Positions 47,972 to 56,052 of a stretch of 64,000 nucleotides of DNA are shown one piece after another. Below the pieces are notes generated by a model, which did no database searches, was not told the origin of the DNA, and was given only the letters and a program-made list of their open reading frames with translations. The position numbers were made by a program, and so were the translations under genes. Origin of the DNA: Rossellomorea arthrocnemi (GTDB lineage Bacteria; Bacillota; Bacilli; Bacillales; Bacillaceae_B); NCBI RefSeq assembly GCF_904424705.1, contig NZ_CAJGBF010000004.1, positions 186,001-250,000 of the forward strand. The letters run 5' to 3'. How positions within the stretch are numbered: the first letter of the stretch is position 1; the number at the start of each line of letters is the position of its first letter.

Positions 47972-48047
47972 GAGCTAATGGTCATCAACAATATCTAAAC
48001 AGGGATAAGTCTGTCTATTTATTGTGAGTGCCTATTAGCTCTTTTTT
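47972..48047 (+). terminator. long hairpin attenuator in the leader of the replication-type gene
   Basis: gagctaatgg (47972-47981) pairs with cctattagctc (48031-48041) and is followed by six T. The interior also pairs in part (caacaata with tattgtg). A terminator between promoter and gene suggests attenuation, as in plasmid rep control. The region 48048-48186 has no other feature. Confidence 0.6.
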
Positions 48048-48203
48048 GTGTTTACTTGCCTTCGACGTCTAGAAATGACTTTCTACATAACCACAAGAAG
48101 AGTGTGAAACAATCCATAAAGAAGGAAGGTGAAAAGTCTATTCCTACATTTTGATGAACTTTACGGGGCTAATGAAAGATTTAGAAAAGAGGAGATGGTT
48201 TAG

Positions 48204-49127
48204 ATTAACAAAAATGAAATCGTAAAGCTACTTGCTCCAACAGATTTTGAAAAAAAAATATACATGCCAAACGAGATTTATGAAGAAATAGTAGTACATG
48301 CCAAGAGGTTTAATAATAATTCTTCTCATATTGCTTTTGCTTATTCCTTTTATTATCTAGTTTCTTGGTTGTATCGTTATGCGAGATACATTGATATGGA
48401 GCGGTTTACAATTGGAAAGTTAAAGCAAATATTGGGGTATTCGGAGGATAACAAAACATTAAACTATGTCATTAAAGATGGTGGAGTCTTAGATAATATA
48501 GGTTATACCAAATCTGATACGGATCTGCCTATGTATTACACATTTACGAATGAGGACAAATACCTTGAACTCACATACATTTCTGAGCTTAAAAAGACTG
48601 GTTTCTTTACTGGTATAGAGAGACATATTGACACAAATGTTCGTAACAGGAAAATTAAAGTTCCGTTAAAAGGTCTTTTTAGAGAACACTGGGCATACGA
48701 AGAAAACTATCTAAATGGAACGTTCTATGAAATTGAAAACACTCATTTGATTACAATTGATGTATTTGCTGAATCTATGGCAAATAAAGAGATAGGGGTA
48801 ATTGGCTTCTATCTATACTCATTTCTTAAGTTCAAGAATGATAAATTTCCAAAAGGAGTAAATATTTCTCTAGAACAAATAAGTTCTCAGACAGGGATAA
48901 AGCCTACTGTTAGAGATAAATATTTAGAATCTCTTAAAAAATACAATTTTATAAATTGTAGGGTTAAGCCTTTTGTTGTAAACATGCCCAAACAATACAG
49001 AAAAGCAAGCAAGTACCTTGTGAATGATGTTTCGAATTTTTCACAAATAGAATTAGAAATTGATAAAAGAAAGGTACTTAATTGGGAGCAGGTAAAAGAG
49101 AATTATCTTGAGGAAGATGAAAAATAA
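48204..49127 (+). CDS. replication-initiator-like winged-helix protein, apparent AUU start
   Basis: A protein of 307 residues (if read from ATT) with an N-terminal part KNEIVKLLAPTDFEKKIYMP joined to a helical, winged-helix-like body (FTIGKLKQILGYSEDNKTLN; GVNISLEQISSQTGIKPTVRDKYLESL). It resembles Rep-type proteins of Firmicute elements, but family assignment is tentative. The ATT at 48204 is nine bases after gaggag and just after an in-frame stop; the first ATG (48264) has no ribosome site. An AUU start plus attenuated leader suggests tight control. Confidence 0.6.
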   Translation: MNKNEIVKLLAPTDFEKKIYMPNEIYEEIVVHAKRFNNNSSHIAFAYSFYYLVSWLYRYARYIDMERFTIGKLKQILGYSEDNKTLNYVIKDGGVLDNIGYTKSDTDLPMYYTFTNEDKYLELTYISELKKTGFFTGIERHIDTNVRNRKIKVPLKGLFREHWAYEENYLNGTFYEIENTHLITIDVFAESMANKEIGVIGFYLYSFLKFKNDKFPKGVNISLEQISSQTGIKPTVRDKYLESLKKYNFINCRVKPFVVNMPKQYRKASKYLVNDVSNFSQIELEIDKRKVLNWEQVKENYLEEDEK

Positions 49128-49132
49128 TAAAA

Positions 49133-49216
49133 GTATGAAATGTGGTGTATTTATAATATAACTATAATTTAATAATTTTTATTTTTTATATATTAAATAT
49201 ACACCACATATCATAC
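49133..49216. repeat. 28-base inverted repeat upstream of the LAGLIDADG gene
   Basis: Arms 49133-49160 and 49189-49216 are near-complementary (shared atgtggtgtat and gtatga), separated by 28 AT-rich bases. No T run follows directly, so it is more likely a binding site or cruciform than a terminator. Confidence 0.65.
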
Positions 49217-49245
49217 CTTTTAGGAATGTAAAAGGAGATATTAAA

Positions 49246-50553
49246 ATGAGAATATCAAAAGAGATGCTGTTTGAAAAATTAATAGTAGAAGGAATGACTC
49301 ACAATCAACTAGCAGATCTGCTAGGCGTTTCAAGGTCGCATGTTCAAAAATATGCATATGAACATGGTGTATACAAAAATAATCATACACTTACGAATCA
49401 ATTAAGAGAAGAGATATTGTCGTTTTCAGAAGCTTATCAGAGAGGGGAAATATCACAAGTAGAAATTGCTAAACAGTATGGTTGTTCTAGTGGGCTGGTG
49501 CATAATGTGTTTAAGGATTTAGGTATAAGGAGACACGAACCGCTATATAAAAATATTGAATTTCTGGAAGAACAACTTATTAATAAAAATAAAACTATTA
49601 AAGAAGTATCTAAAGAGATAGGTTGTAACGTAATTACTTTGAGTTCATGGATGAGGAAGTTTGGTATCGAGAAGCATTCGAAGAACAAATTTATCAAGAG
49701 CGATTCAAGTCAGCTAATTAAAATGTATGTTGAAGATGAAATGTTTCCTAAAGATATTGCTAAACTTTATTCTTGCTCTGAAGGAACTATCGTAAGTGTG
49801 TTAAAAGAATTAAAAGTCCCTTTAAGAGATAAAAAGGACGCCAAGCGATTGAGAGATAAAAAGTCTATCTGGAGAAAACATAAGTTAAATGAAGACTATT
49901 TTAATGAATGGTCTTTTAACATGGCATATATATTGGGTTTTCTAGCTGCGGATGGTTCAATAACTGCTGGATGGAGAATAAAGCTTTCGTTGAAGCAAGA
50001 GGATATATCTTTACTTGAGAATATAAGAAAAGAATTTGACTATTCAGGAGAGGTAAGTTCAATCTTTTCCAAATCTCAATCTGGAATACATCCTTCAGCT
50101 GAACTAAGCATCTTCTCAAAAAAAATAGTCAAACGTTTAAAGGAACTTGAGGTGACAGAAAGGAAATCCTTTACTGTAATGATGCCACTTGATATCCCTA
50201 ATTGTTTTATACCTGACTTTATTAGAGGATACTTTGATGGAGATGGAAGTGTAGGTCCTCAAGAGCAACCAAAGTGTAAAATGACACAACTTCGAGTGAG
50301 AATTTGTAGTGGCAGTCCTCAAATTCTACACCAGATAAAAAACTTCCTTCATGTTGAAAAGGGGTTAAGGGCTGTTAACGTCAATGCTTGCAAGCCTGAA
50401 CGTAATTTGTGGGAAATATGCTATAGCACGAGAGACTCTCAATCGTTTTATAAAGCAATTTACCATAAAGATGCTTGTCTATATTTGAAAAGGAAAAAAA
50501 TGGAGTTTGAAAGAATAATAGAGTTGAGAAATTCTCAGAGGAAGCTATTGTAA
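49246..50553 (+). CDS. HTH-array LAGLIDADG homing-type endonuclease
   Basis: A 435-residue protein. The first 200 residues hold about four small helix-turn-helix units (MTHNQLADLLGVSRSHVQKY; QVEIAKQYGCSSGLVHNVF; KEVSKEIGCNVITLSSWMRK; PKDIAKLYSCSEGTIVSVL). The C-terminal half is a two-motif LAGLIDADG nuclease: ILGFLAADGSI (229-239, Asp236) and IRGYFDGDGSV (326-336, Asp333). Both catalytic Asp are kept. ATG follows aaaggaga. No intron or intein host is seen, so it is free-standing; the HTH array probably reads a long DNA site. Confidence 0.85.
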   Translation: MRISKEMLFEKLIVEGMTHNQLADLLGVSRSHVQKYAYEHGVYKNNHTLTNQLREEILSFSEAYQRGEISQVEIAKQYGCSSGLVHNVFKDLGIRRHEPLYKNIEFLEEQLINKNKTIKEVSKEIGCNVITLSSWMRKFGIEKHSKNKFIKSDSSQLIKMYVEDEMFPKDIAKLYSCSEGTIVSVLKELKVPLRDKKDAKRLRDKKSIWRKHKLNEDYFNEWSFNMAYILGFLAADGSITAGWRIKLSLKQEDISLLENIRKEFDYSGEVSSIFSKSQSGIHPSAELSIFSKKIVKRLKELEVTERKSFTVMMPLDIPNCFIPDFIRGYFDGDGSVGPQEQPKCKMTQLRVRICSGSPQILHQIKNFLHVEKGLRAVNVNACKPERNLWEICYSTRDSQSFYKAIYHKDACLYLKRKKMEFERIIELRNSQRKLL

Positions 50554-50644
50554 GTGAGACACTCTGACAATAAACAATACCTAAGAAATCTATACTTAAT
50601 AAAAAAGTTTTTGTGCGAAATTAGTATGGAAGAGGTGCTAAATA

Positions 50645-51406
50645 GTGTTCATAGCTTATACTGATGCTTCAATACAAAAAAGGTCAAGTTTTCTATCCTT
50701 TGTTATCGAATTTGAAAATGGAGACATAATTAAGAGGAGAATAGCAATAAATAAGCAAAAGACTCATATTGCTGAGGCGTTAGCTGTAAAGGAGATACTT
50801 GCTTTCCTCCAGTATTATCGAATTGAGTCAGGAGTAATCCTTACAGATAATAAAGCAACCATAAACTCAATTACGCATGATAAAGAGGGAATATTTCAGG
50901 GAGTGAATGAGAATGTCCAGGAGATGGGAATAAAGATTCTGCATATCCCCAGAAGGTACAATATAGCTCATGACATAGCATACTGTGATACCTTTGTTCC
51001 GTCTGTAAAGCTATCTGAAATTAGAAGAGACTACTTAGAATCGTTAAAAGACTACCCAGACTATTATCTTGATATATCCGTTTATGAAAGCTTTCGTAAT
51101 GCGCTTCCTCATAAAAACAAGTCTTTTCACAGATACCAACGAAGTATCAATAGAAAGATTTGGTTAGGCATTTTAATTGAAGAGGATGAAGTCAGTAAGG
51201 TCTTTGCTTATTATGACCAGCGGATTACAGTTGTGAACGATACTGTGGTGTCCTTCTCATTTGCTGACTTTGTTACGATAATTCATCACTATAGAATTAT
51301 GAACAAGAAGAGAAAGTTATCAAGAGCAAAGAGAAGGTATAGGGGTAAACAGTTAATACCTCTCACACCTAGAATGATGATGGAATGGAATATAGAAATA
51401 GGCTAA
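50645..51406 (+). CDS. RNase H-like protein of the element
   Basis: A 253-residue protein whose first 115 residues carry the RNase HI catalytic layout: Asp7 in YTDAS, Glu44 in HIAEALAVKE, Asp68 in ILTDNKAT and Asp110 in NIAHDIAYC. The remaining half is helical and basic (KKRKLSRAKRRYRGK) and unrecognised. A GTG start at 50645 is seven bases after gaggtg. An R-loop or replication role within the element is possible; a nuclease effector role cannot be excluded. Confidence 0.75.
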   Translation: MFIAYTDASIQKRSSFLSFVIEFENGDIIKRRIAINKQKTHIAEALAVKEILAFLQYYRIESGVILTDNKATINSITHDKEGIFQGVNENVQEMGIKILHIPRRYNIAHDIAYCDTFVPSVKLSEIRRDYLESLKDYPDYYLDISVYESFRNALPHKNKSFHRYQRSINRKIWLGILIEEDEVSKVFAYYDQRITVVNDTVVSFSFADFVTIIHHYRIMNKKRKLSRAKRRYRGKQLIPLTPRMMMEWNIEIG

Positions 51407-51445
51407 AGCTATTTCGTAAGGTCATTAGTGCTTAGGAGGATACTT

Positions 51446-51622
51446 ATGAATAGTAGTAACGTTATTGCCTTACAATTAGCTTTAAGTGAAATGAAATCTA
51501 AATTACTTAGTGTTGCACTAAGTTTAGAAGAAGACAAAGTATATTCTAAAGAAACTGCGGTAGAAGATCTGCTAGAAGTAATTGAGCAGATTGGGCTTAT
51601 CGAGGTTCAAAAACTTAAATAA
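51446..51622 (+). CDS. hypothetical 58-residue helical protein
   Basis: Small, acidic, helix-rich protein (ALQLALSEMKSKLLSVALSL, TAVEDLLEVIEQIGLIE) with a Leu-rich pattern. ATG 51446 follows ttaggagga. A terminator overlaps its stop. It could bind a partner, for example as an antitoxin or chaperone-like peptide, but nothing in the sequence shows this. Confidence 0.55.
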   Translation: MNSSNVIALQLALSEMKSKLLSVALSLEEDKVYSKETAVEDLLEVIEQIGLIEVQKLK

Positions 51623-51643
51623 GCCACCTATAAGGTGGCTTTA
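51620..51643. terminator. bidirectional terminator
   Basis: Stem aagccacct/aggtggctt with loop ata, between the converging 58-residue gene and the Mrr-type gene. Confidence 0.8.
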
Positions 51644-52240
51644 AACGTAGCTAGGTATGATGCCTTTAATTTCTTGCTCTGCATTTTCTAAACCCTTCAA
51701 CCATAGTTCGACAAGCTGGACACCCTCTATAAGCTCTACATCTAGCCCTAGAGCATATTCCCGAGCGCCAGGGGTAAATGCGCCAGTGGTGATTACGTAA
51801 CCTCCAACAGCTCCTCTTTTAACCATGTTGCTGTGAATAAGAGCTATGGCTTCAAAAGGTAAGTCTCCTCTATAACACTTAACTTGTCCAAGATATAGTC
51901 CGTCCTCAGTGGTATGCTCAAAATCGACTCCAAAATCTCCTACTGGAGGAGAAACCCATGTACTTCCACCTTTAGCTCTTTCAATAATCTCAGCGACAAA
52001 AGACTCAAACATAATCGGATCTTGTTTTAGATATGAAGAAGAAAGAAGATTTATTTCCTCTTCGCTCTCTTTTCTAAACCTCATATACAATCCCATCGCT
52101 AATGTTCGCTTCATTTCCTCGCTTTTATCAATGTGATGTGCGAGTAGTTCAGTTTGGTAATCAGTGTTCTTTTTGTGTGAGTAAAATTTAAAGAAAGCAG
52201 CCGCTAAGATTAGTGCAACAATAATTTCTAAATAAATCAA
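51641..52240 (-). CDS. membrane-anchored Mrr-type restriction endonuclease
   Basis: A protein of 199 residues: one N-terminal membrane helix (YLEIIVALILAAAFFKFY), a charged linker, and a PD-(D/E)XK domain of the Mrr class with VAEIIERAKGG, GDFGVDFEH (catalytic Asp) and LGQVKCY (QxK motif). A TTG start at 52240 is six bases after gaggtg; ATG 52246 directly abuts that site. Mrr enzymes cut modified DNA; a tethered version would act on DNA at the membrane, perhaps during entry. It is the second minus-strand gene of the element. Confidence 0.8.
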   Translation of the reverse strand: MIYLEIIVALILAAAFFKFYSHKKNTDYQTELLAHHIDKSEEMKRTLAMGLYMRFRKESEEEINLLSSSYLKQDPIMFESFVAEIIERAKGGSTWVSPPVGDFGVDFEHTTEDGLYLGQVKCYRGDLPFEAIALIHSNMVKRGAVGGYVITTGAFTPGAREYALGLDVELIEGVQLVELWLKGLENAEQEIKGIIPSYV

Positions 52241-52372
52241 ATACATCACCTCAGTCTATGTCTTTCCTAAAGGAATTAACAATATACTAACTTATGTAAA
52301 AATATGTATTTTGAAAAAGGGAAATAAGGCAGTTTGTCGAAATTTAGAATATAGGTAAAAAGGAAGGTGTTA

Positions 52373-52579
52373 ATGTATAAATTGGTATGTATAGACGTTG
52401 ATGGCTACGTTCCTTTAGATGATCGAGAACCCTTGTTTGAGTACAATCAGATTAAAAGATTAATAACTGAGAATAAAGGAACGATAATAACTCAATTCGA
52501 TAGTAAGAGGGAAGAGTTTAGAGACTTTAGACATGTGTTTACTTTGCCCTTTATGAAAAGAATCAAAGAGGATATGTAA
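52373..52579 (+). CDS. hypothetical 68-residue protein
   Basis: Short soluble protein starting YKLVCIDVDGYVP, which superficially resembles the HAD motif DxDG but lacks the rest of that fold. ATG 52373 follows aaaggaaggtg. It precedes the large nuclease-helicase gene by 160 bases. Function unknown; AT-rich composition like its neighbours. Confidence 0.5.
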   Translation: MYKLVCIDVDGYVPLDDREPLFEYNQIKRLITENKGTIITQFDSKREEFRDFRHVFTLPFMKRIKEDM

Positions 52580-52739
52580 TGTACTTTACTTTATCAAAAT
52601 CAAAGTTTATTAATTTAGAATAGATGCAAACATTCAAGTGAATAATCCTTTTTAATTGTTCTATTCGAGGTTTAATACATCACAAATACAGGTGGTTTAA
52701 TATTGAGATCATTGGATTATTTCATGGAGGGAAGAGATT

Positions 52740-55247
52740 ATGATTGAAAAATATGTAAACCAATTGAAAAAATTAAGTAGTAATAAAGAGAAAGCAAAAA
52801 TAAAAACATTACTACAACAAGTACCAACTGATAAAAAAGGCATAGTTTTTGAGGAGTTCCTCAAAGAATTATATATTGGAAATGGTTGGCTAGCTACTAG
52901 AAATGGTTCAAAAGGTGACGTTGGAGCAGACATTTTACTATGTCATCCTAAAACCCCAGAAACCATTTCTATTATAGTCCAAGCAAAGAACCAAGCTAGA
53001 AGTTTAACATATGATGATACAAAGATTGAGTTAATAAAATTTGAAGAAAAATCTAGAGTGAAATATAAATGCAATAGTTATATTATGGTATCAATGGAGG
53101 GGTACGTAAAAAACGCAAAAAAATTAGATGACTTTAATATGCGTCTAGAAAACTGGGGTTATGTGGAAGGTTTAATTGATAAGTATAATAGTGAGAGAAA
53201 AAATGTTGAGCCAGAGATAGAGTTGTTAGCTCATAACAAAAAAGCATATGATAAATCGAAGGAGCTTCTTAGACATTCAAAAAAAGTAGCAGTAGTACAG
53301 GCTACAGGAACAGGGAAAAGTTACATCATCATTAAGTTCTTATCAGATTTCATTGATAAACAATGTTTAGTCTTAGCACCATCTAAATACATTCTTAATC
53401 AATTAAATTCAAAGTTTATGTGGTCATTACAAAATACAAAGCTAATGTCCTATGCAAAACTAGCAAGATACTCAAAAAGTGAAATAGGATCATTTAAATT
53501 CGATTTAATAGTTTTAGATGAATTTCATAGATGCGGTGCTAAAGAGTGGGGAAAGGGTGTTCAATTATTAATAAATAATAATTTTGATGCACTGCTATTA
53601 GGTACAACAGCTACTCCTGTAAGGTATTTAGATGGCAATAAGGATATGTCTGATAAATTATTTGATGGTAATGTTTCAACCGATTTAAGTTTAGCTCATG
53701 CAATTGCCAAAAATATATTACCTATGCCTACTTATGTTACTGCACTTTATACAATTGATGATGAAATAAATAAGCTAAATGAGAAGATCTCTGGTAGTGA
53801 TGATTCAGATAAAGATAGACTCTTATTAGAGTTATTGGAATATAAAAAAAACTGGGAGAAAAGCAAAGGCATTCCAACAATCTTAAATAAATATATTAAG
53901 AATGGTGATAATAAATTTATTGTATTTTGTGAGAATAAAAAACATCTAAGTAATATGGAATGGTTATTAAAGAAATGGTTTACAGTAGCTAGACCAGATA
54001 TGAGGGTAAGAGAATATAGGGTTGTAAGCGGAGATAAACAAAGTGATAACGAACTAAACGATTTCAAATTAGCAAGTAATAAAAATGAAACTCACTTATT
54101 ATTTGCTATAGATATGTTAAACGAGGGCTTACATATTGATGATATTTCAGGTGTTATTCTTCTTCGGAATACCACTTCACCAAGAATATTCTATCAACAA
54201 ATAGGTAGGGCAATTAAAGCTGGAAATATAGACAAAAAACCACTTATATTTGATTTTGTTAACAACTTTAATAACATAAGTGCGGCAAGCTTCATTATCG
54301 ATTTAAATAAATCAAAAGAAATGGAAAGAGAAAAAAGAAATAAACTAGGTTTAGGAGAAAGCTGTCCAGAATTTACTATATTTGATGAAACAAAAGAAGA
54401 ATTACAATTTTTTAATGATATAGAATTAAGGTTGAAAAATGCTTGGGAATATAGATATGAACAAATTAAAGAGTTCTATAGAGTAAATGGTCACTGTATG
54501 GTGAAGCGTAACTATAAAAATAAACAACTTGCTTATTGGGTTGTTACTCAAAGAAAATTATATAGTAAAGGAATATTAGAAAAAGAGCGGTTAGATAAGC
54601 TAAATGAACTGAACTTTGAATGGGGAGCAGAGGAACAATGGAGGTTAAGATTTAAAGACTTATTAAATTATTATGAAGAATTTGGTACAGCAAATGTACC
54701 TAAACGGTATAAAGTAAAGGATTTTGGCTTAGGTGAATGGACTATTTGGTTGAGGAATTTATACAAAAAAGGGAAACTTTCAAAAGAGCAGATTGACTTA
54801 TTAGAAGGTATCCGATTTATATGGGATATGCGAGAGTTTAGATGGGAAGAAATGTATGAAGAGTTGATGGAGTATAAAAAAGAGCATGGTGATTGTAACG
54901 TTCGAAGAAACGCAAATAATAAAAATGCGAAAAATAAGGAGCTTGCACTTTGGGTTTCGAATCAAAGAAAATTTTATAGGCAAGAAAAATTGTCTGGTGA
55001 GAGAATAAATAAACTTATTGAAATAGGGTTCGATTTTGAGATAAATTATAGAGGGAAAGTTGCAAAAAAAGACAACGCTGTTAAATCAGAATTTATAGAC
55101 GGTGGTAAAGAAGAAGAGCGTATGAAAGCGATAATTGAAGCATATCGACAAGGGAAACCTCTAGATGAAATTCGAACTACTCTTAATGTAGGATCAGGAA
55201 CTATATCGCAAGTGTTAGAGTATAAGGGAATTGAGAGAAGAAGGTAG
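52740..55247 (+). CDS. Mrr-type nuclease/SF2 helicase fusion with helicase-associated repeats
   Basis: An 835-residue multidomain protein. Residues 35-140 form a PD-(D/E)XK domain (GDVGAD with Asp64; Gln81-Ala82-Lys83). A superfamily 2 helicase follows: ATGTGKS (188-194), LDEFH (260-263), GTTATPVR, then DMLNEGLHIDD and QQIGRAIKA. Three copies of a roughly 60-residue helicase-associated domain come next (about 568-628, 634-695, 702-770; each WxxxxxxLxxYxxxxGxxxV...WxxxQR). A C-terminal HTH (RTTLNVGSGTISQVL) ends it. ATG follows tggaggga. No methylase is adjacent. A restriction-like defence role is likely by inference. Confidence 0.85.
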   Translation: MIEKYVNQLKKLSSNKEKAKIKTLLQQVPTDKKGIVFEEFLKELYIGNGWLATRNGSKGDVGADILLCHPKTPETISIIVQAKNQARSLTYDDTKIELIKFEEKSRVKYKCNSYIMVSMEGYVKNAKKLDDFNMRLENWGYVEGLIDKYNSERKNVEPEIELLAHNKKAYDKSKELLRHSKKVAVVQATGTGKSYIIIKFLSDFIDKQCLVLAPSKYILNQLNSKFMWSLQNTKLMSYAKLARYSKSEIGSFKFDLIVLDEFHRCGAKEWGKGVQLLINNNFDALLLGTTATPVRYLDGNKDMSDKLFDGNVSTDLSLAHAIAKNILPMPTYVTALYTIDDEINKLNEKISGSDDSDKDRLLLELLEYKKNWEKSKGIPTILNKYIKNGDNKFIVFCENKKHLSNMEWLLKKWFTVARPDMRVREYRVVSGDKQSDNELNDFKLASNKNETHLLFAIDMLNEGLHIDDISGVILLRNTTSPRIFYQQIGRAIKAGNIDKKPLIFDFVNNFNNISAASFIIDLNKSKEMEREKRNKLGLGESCPEFTIFDETKEELQFFNDIELRLKNAWEYRYEQIKEFYRVNGHCMVKRNYKNKQLAYWVVTQRKLYSKGILEKERLDKLNELNFEWGAEEQWRLRFKDLLNYYEEFGTANVPKRYKVKDFGLGEWTIWLRNLYKKGKLSKEQIDLLEGIRFIWDMREFRWEEMYEELMEYKKEHGDCNVRRNANNKNAKNKELALWVSNQRKFYRQEKLSGERINKLIEIGFDFEINYRGKVAKKDNAVKSEFIDGGKEEERMKAIIEAYRQGKPLDEIRTTLNVGSGTISQVLEYKGIERRR

Positions 55248-55278
55248 TTTCTTTATTTTAAAATAATAAGCTTTTGAT

Positions 55279-55307
55279 AAACTCCCACTATTAGTGGGAG
55301 TTTTTTT
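55279..55307 (+). terminator. terminator of the nuclease-helicase gene
   Basis: Stem aaactcccacta/tagtgggagttt with a short loop and seven T. Confidence 0.92.
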
Positions 55308-55337
55308 GTCTCAAAAACGAATGTTTTAAATACAATG

Positions 55338-55367
55338 CTACCTAGTTTAAATTAGGTGGTATTTTTT
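55338..55367 (+). terminator. second terminator-like hairpin
   Basis: Stem taccta/taggtggta with loop gtttaaat and six T; it insulates the resolvase gene from the gene before. Confidence 0.65.
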
Positions 55368-55473
55368 GTGTGAATTACGTATCAAAACCCGTTTCAAAAA
55401 CAATGTATCAATATATGCAAGTGTTTACCTTTATGGTACAATATTAGTATAAAATGGAAAAGTTGGTGTTTAT

Positions 55474-56040
55474 ATGAAAATTGGTTATGCAAGGGTTAGC
55501 ACTCAAGAACAAAGTCTAGATCTTCAAATGGATGCTCTCCAGCAAGCAGGTTGTGAGAAGGTGTATTCTGAAAAAATTAGTGGAATGAAAGACGATCGAC
55601 CGAAGCTTTTAGAGTTAATTGATTATGCAAGAGAAGGAGATGTCCTTGTAGTATATAAATTAGACCGTCTTGGCAGGTCTACAAAAAAGCTTATAGAACT
55701 TACAGAGGAGCTTGAGAAGCGGGGTATCGAACTTGTTAGCATTCGAGATAGCATAGATACTACCAGTGCCGTTGGAAAGGCGATGTTTAGAATGTTGGCA
55801 GTGCTAAGTGAGATGGAGAGGGATTTAATTTCAGAGCGTACTAGAGCAGGCTTAGAAAGTGCTAGAGCTAGGGGACGTAGAGGGGGAAGACCAAAAAAAG
55901 ACTCTAAAGATGTAGACAAGGCTATAAAGCTTTATCATACCAATCAATATTCTGTTAGAGAAATTGAAGAAATCACTGGCGTATCAAAAGCAACCCTATA
56001 TAGAGAAATAAATAGTCGAAAAATTACTATGAGTTCTTAA
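55474..56040 (+). CDS. serine recombinase (resolvase/invertase)
   Basis: A 188-residue small serine recombinase. Nucleophile Ser9 lies in GYARVSTQEQ; the Arg-rich core VVYKLDRLGRS and the SEMERDLISERTRAGL dimer helix are intact. A C-terminal HTH (YSVREIEEITGVSKATLYREI) binds DNA. ATG 55474; the ribosome site (agttggtg) is weak. It is 12 bases ahead of a membrane-protein gene. As the element already has a tyrosine integrase, this enzyme may resolve multimers, invert a segment, or mark a separate insertion. No invertible repeats were recognised. Confidence 0.92.
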   Translation: MKIGYARVSTQEQSLDLQMDALQQAGCEKVYSEKISGMKDDRPKLLELIDYAREGDVLVVYKLDRLGRSTKKLIELTEELEKRGIELVSIRDSIDTTSAVGKAMFRMLAVLSEMERDLISERTRAGLESARARGRRGGRPKKDSKDVDKAIKLYHTNQYSVREIEEITGVSKATLYREINSRKITMSS

Positions 56041-56052
56041 GGGGGAAGATAG

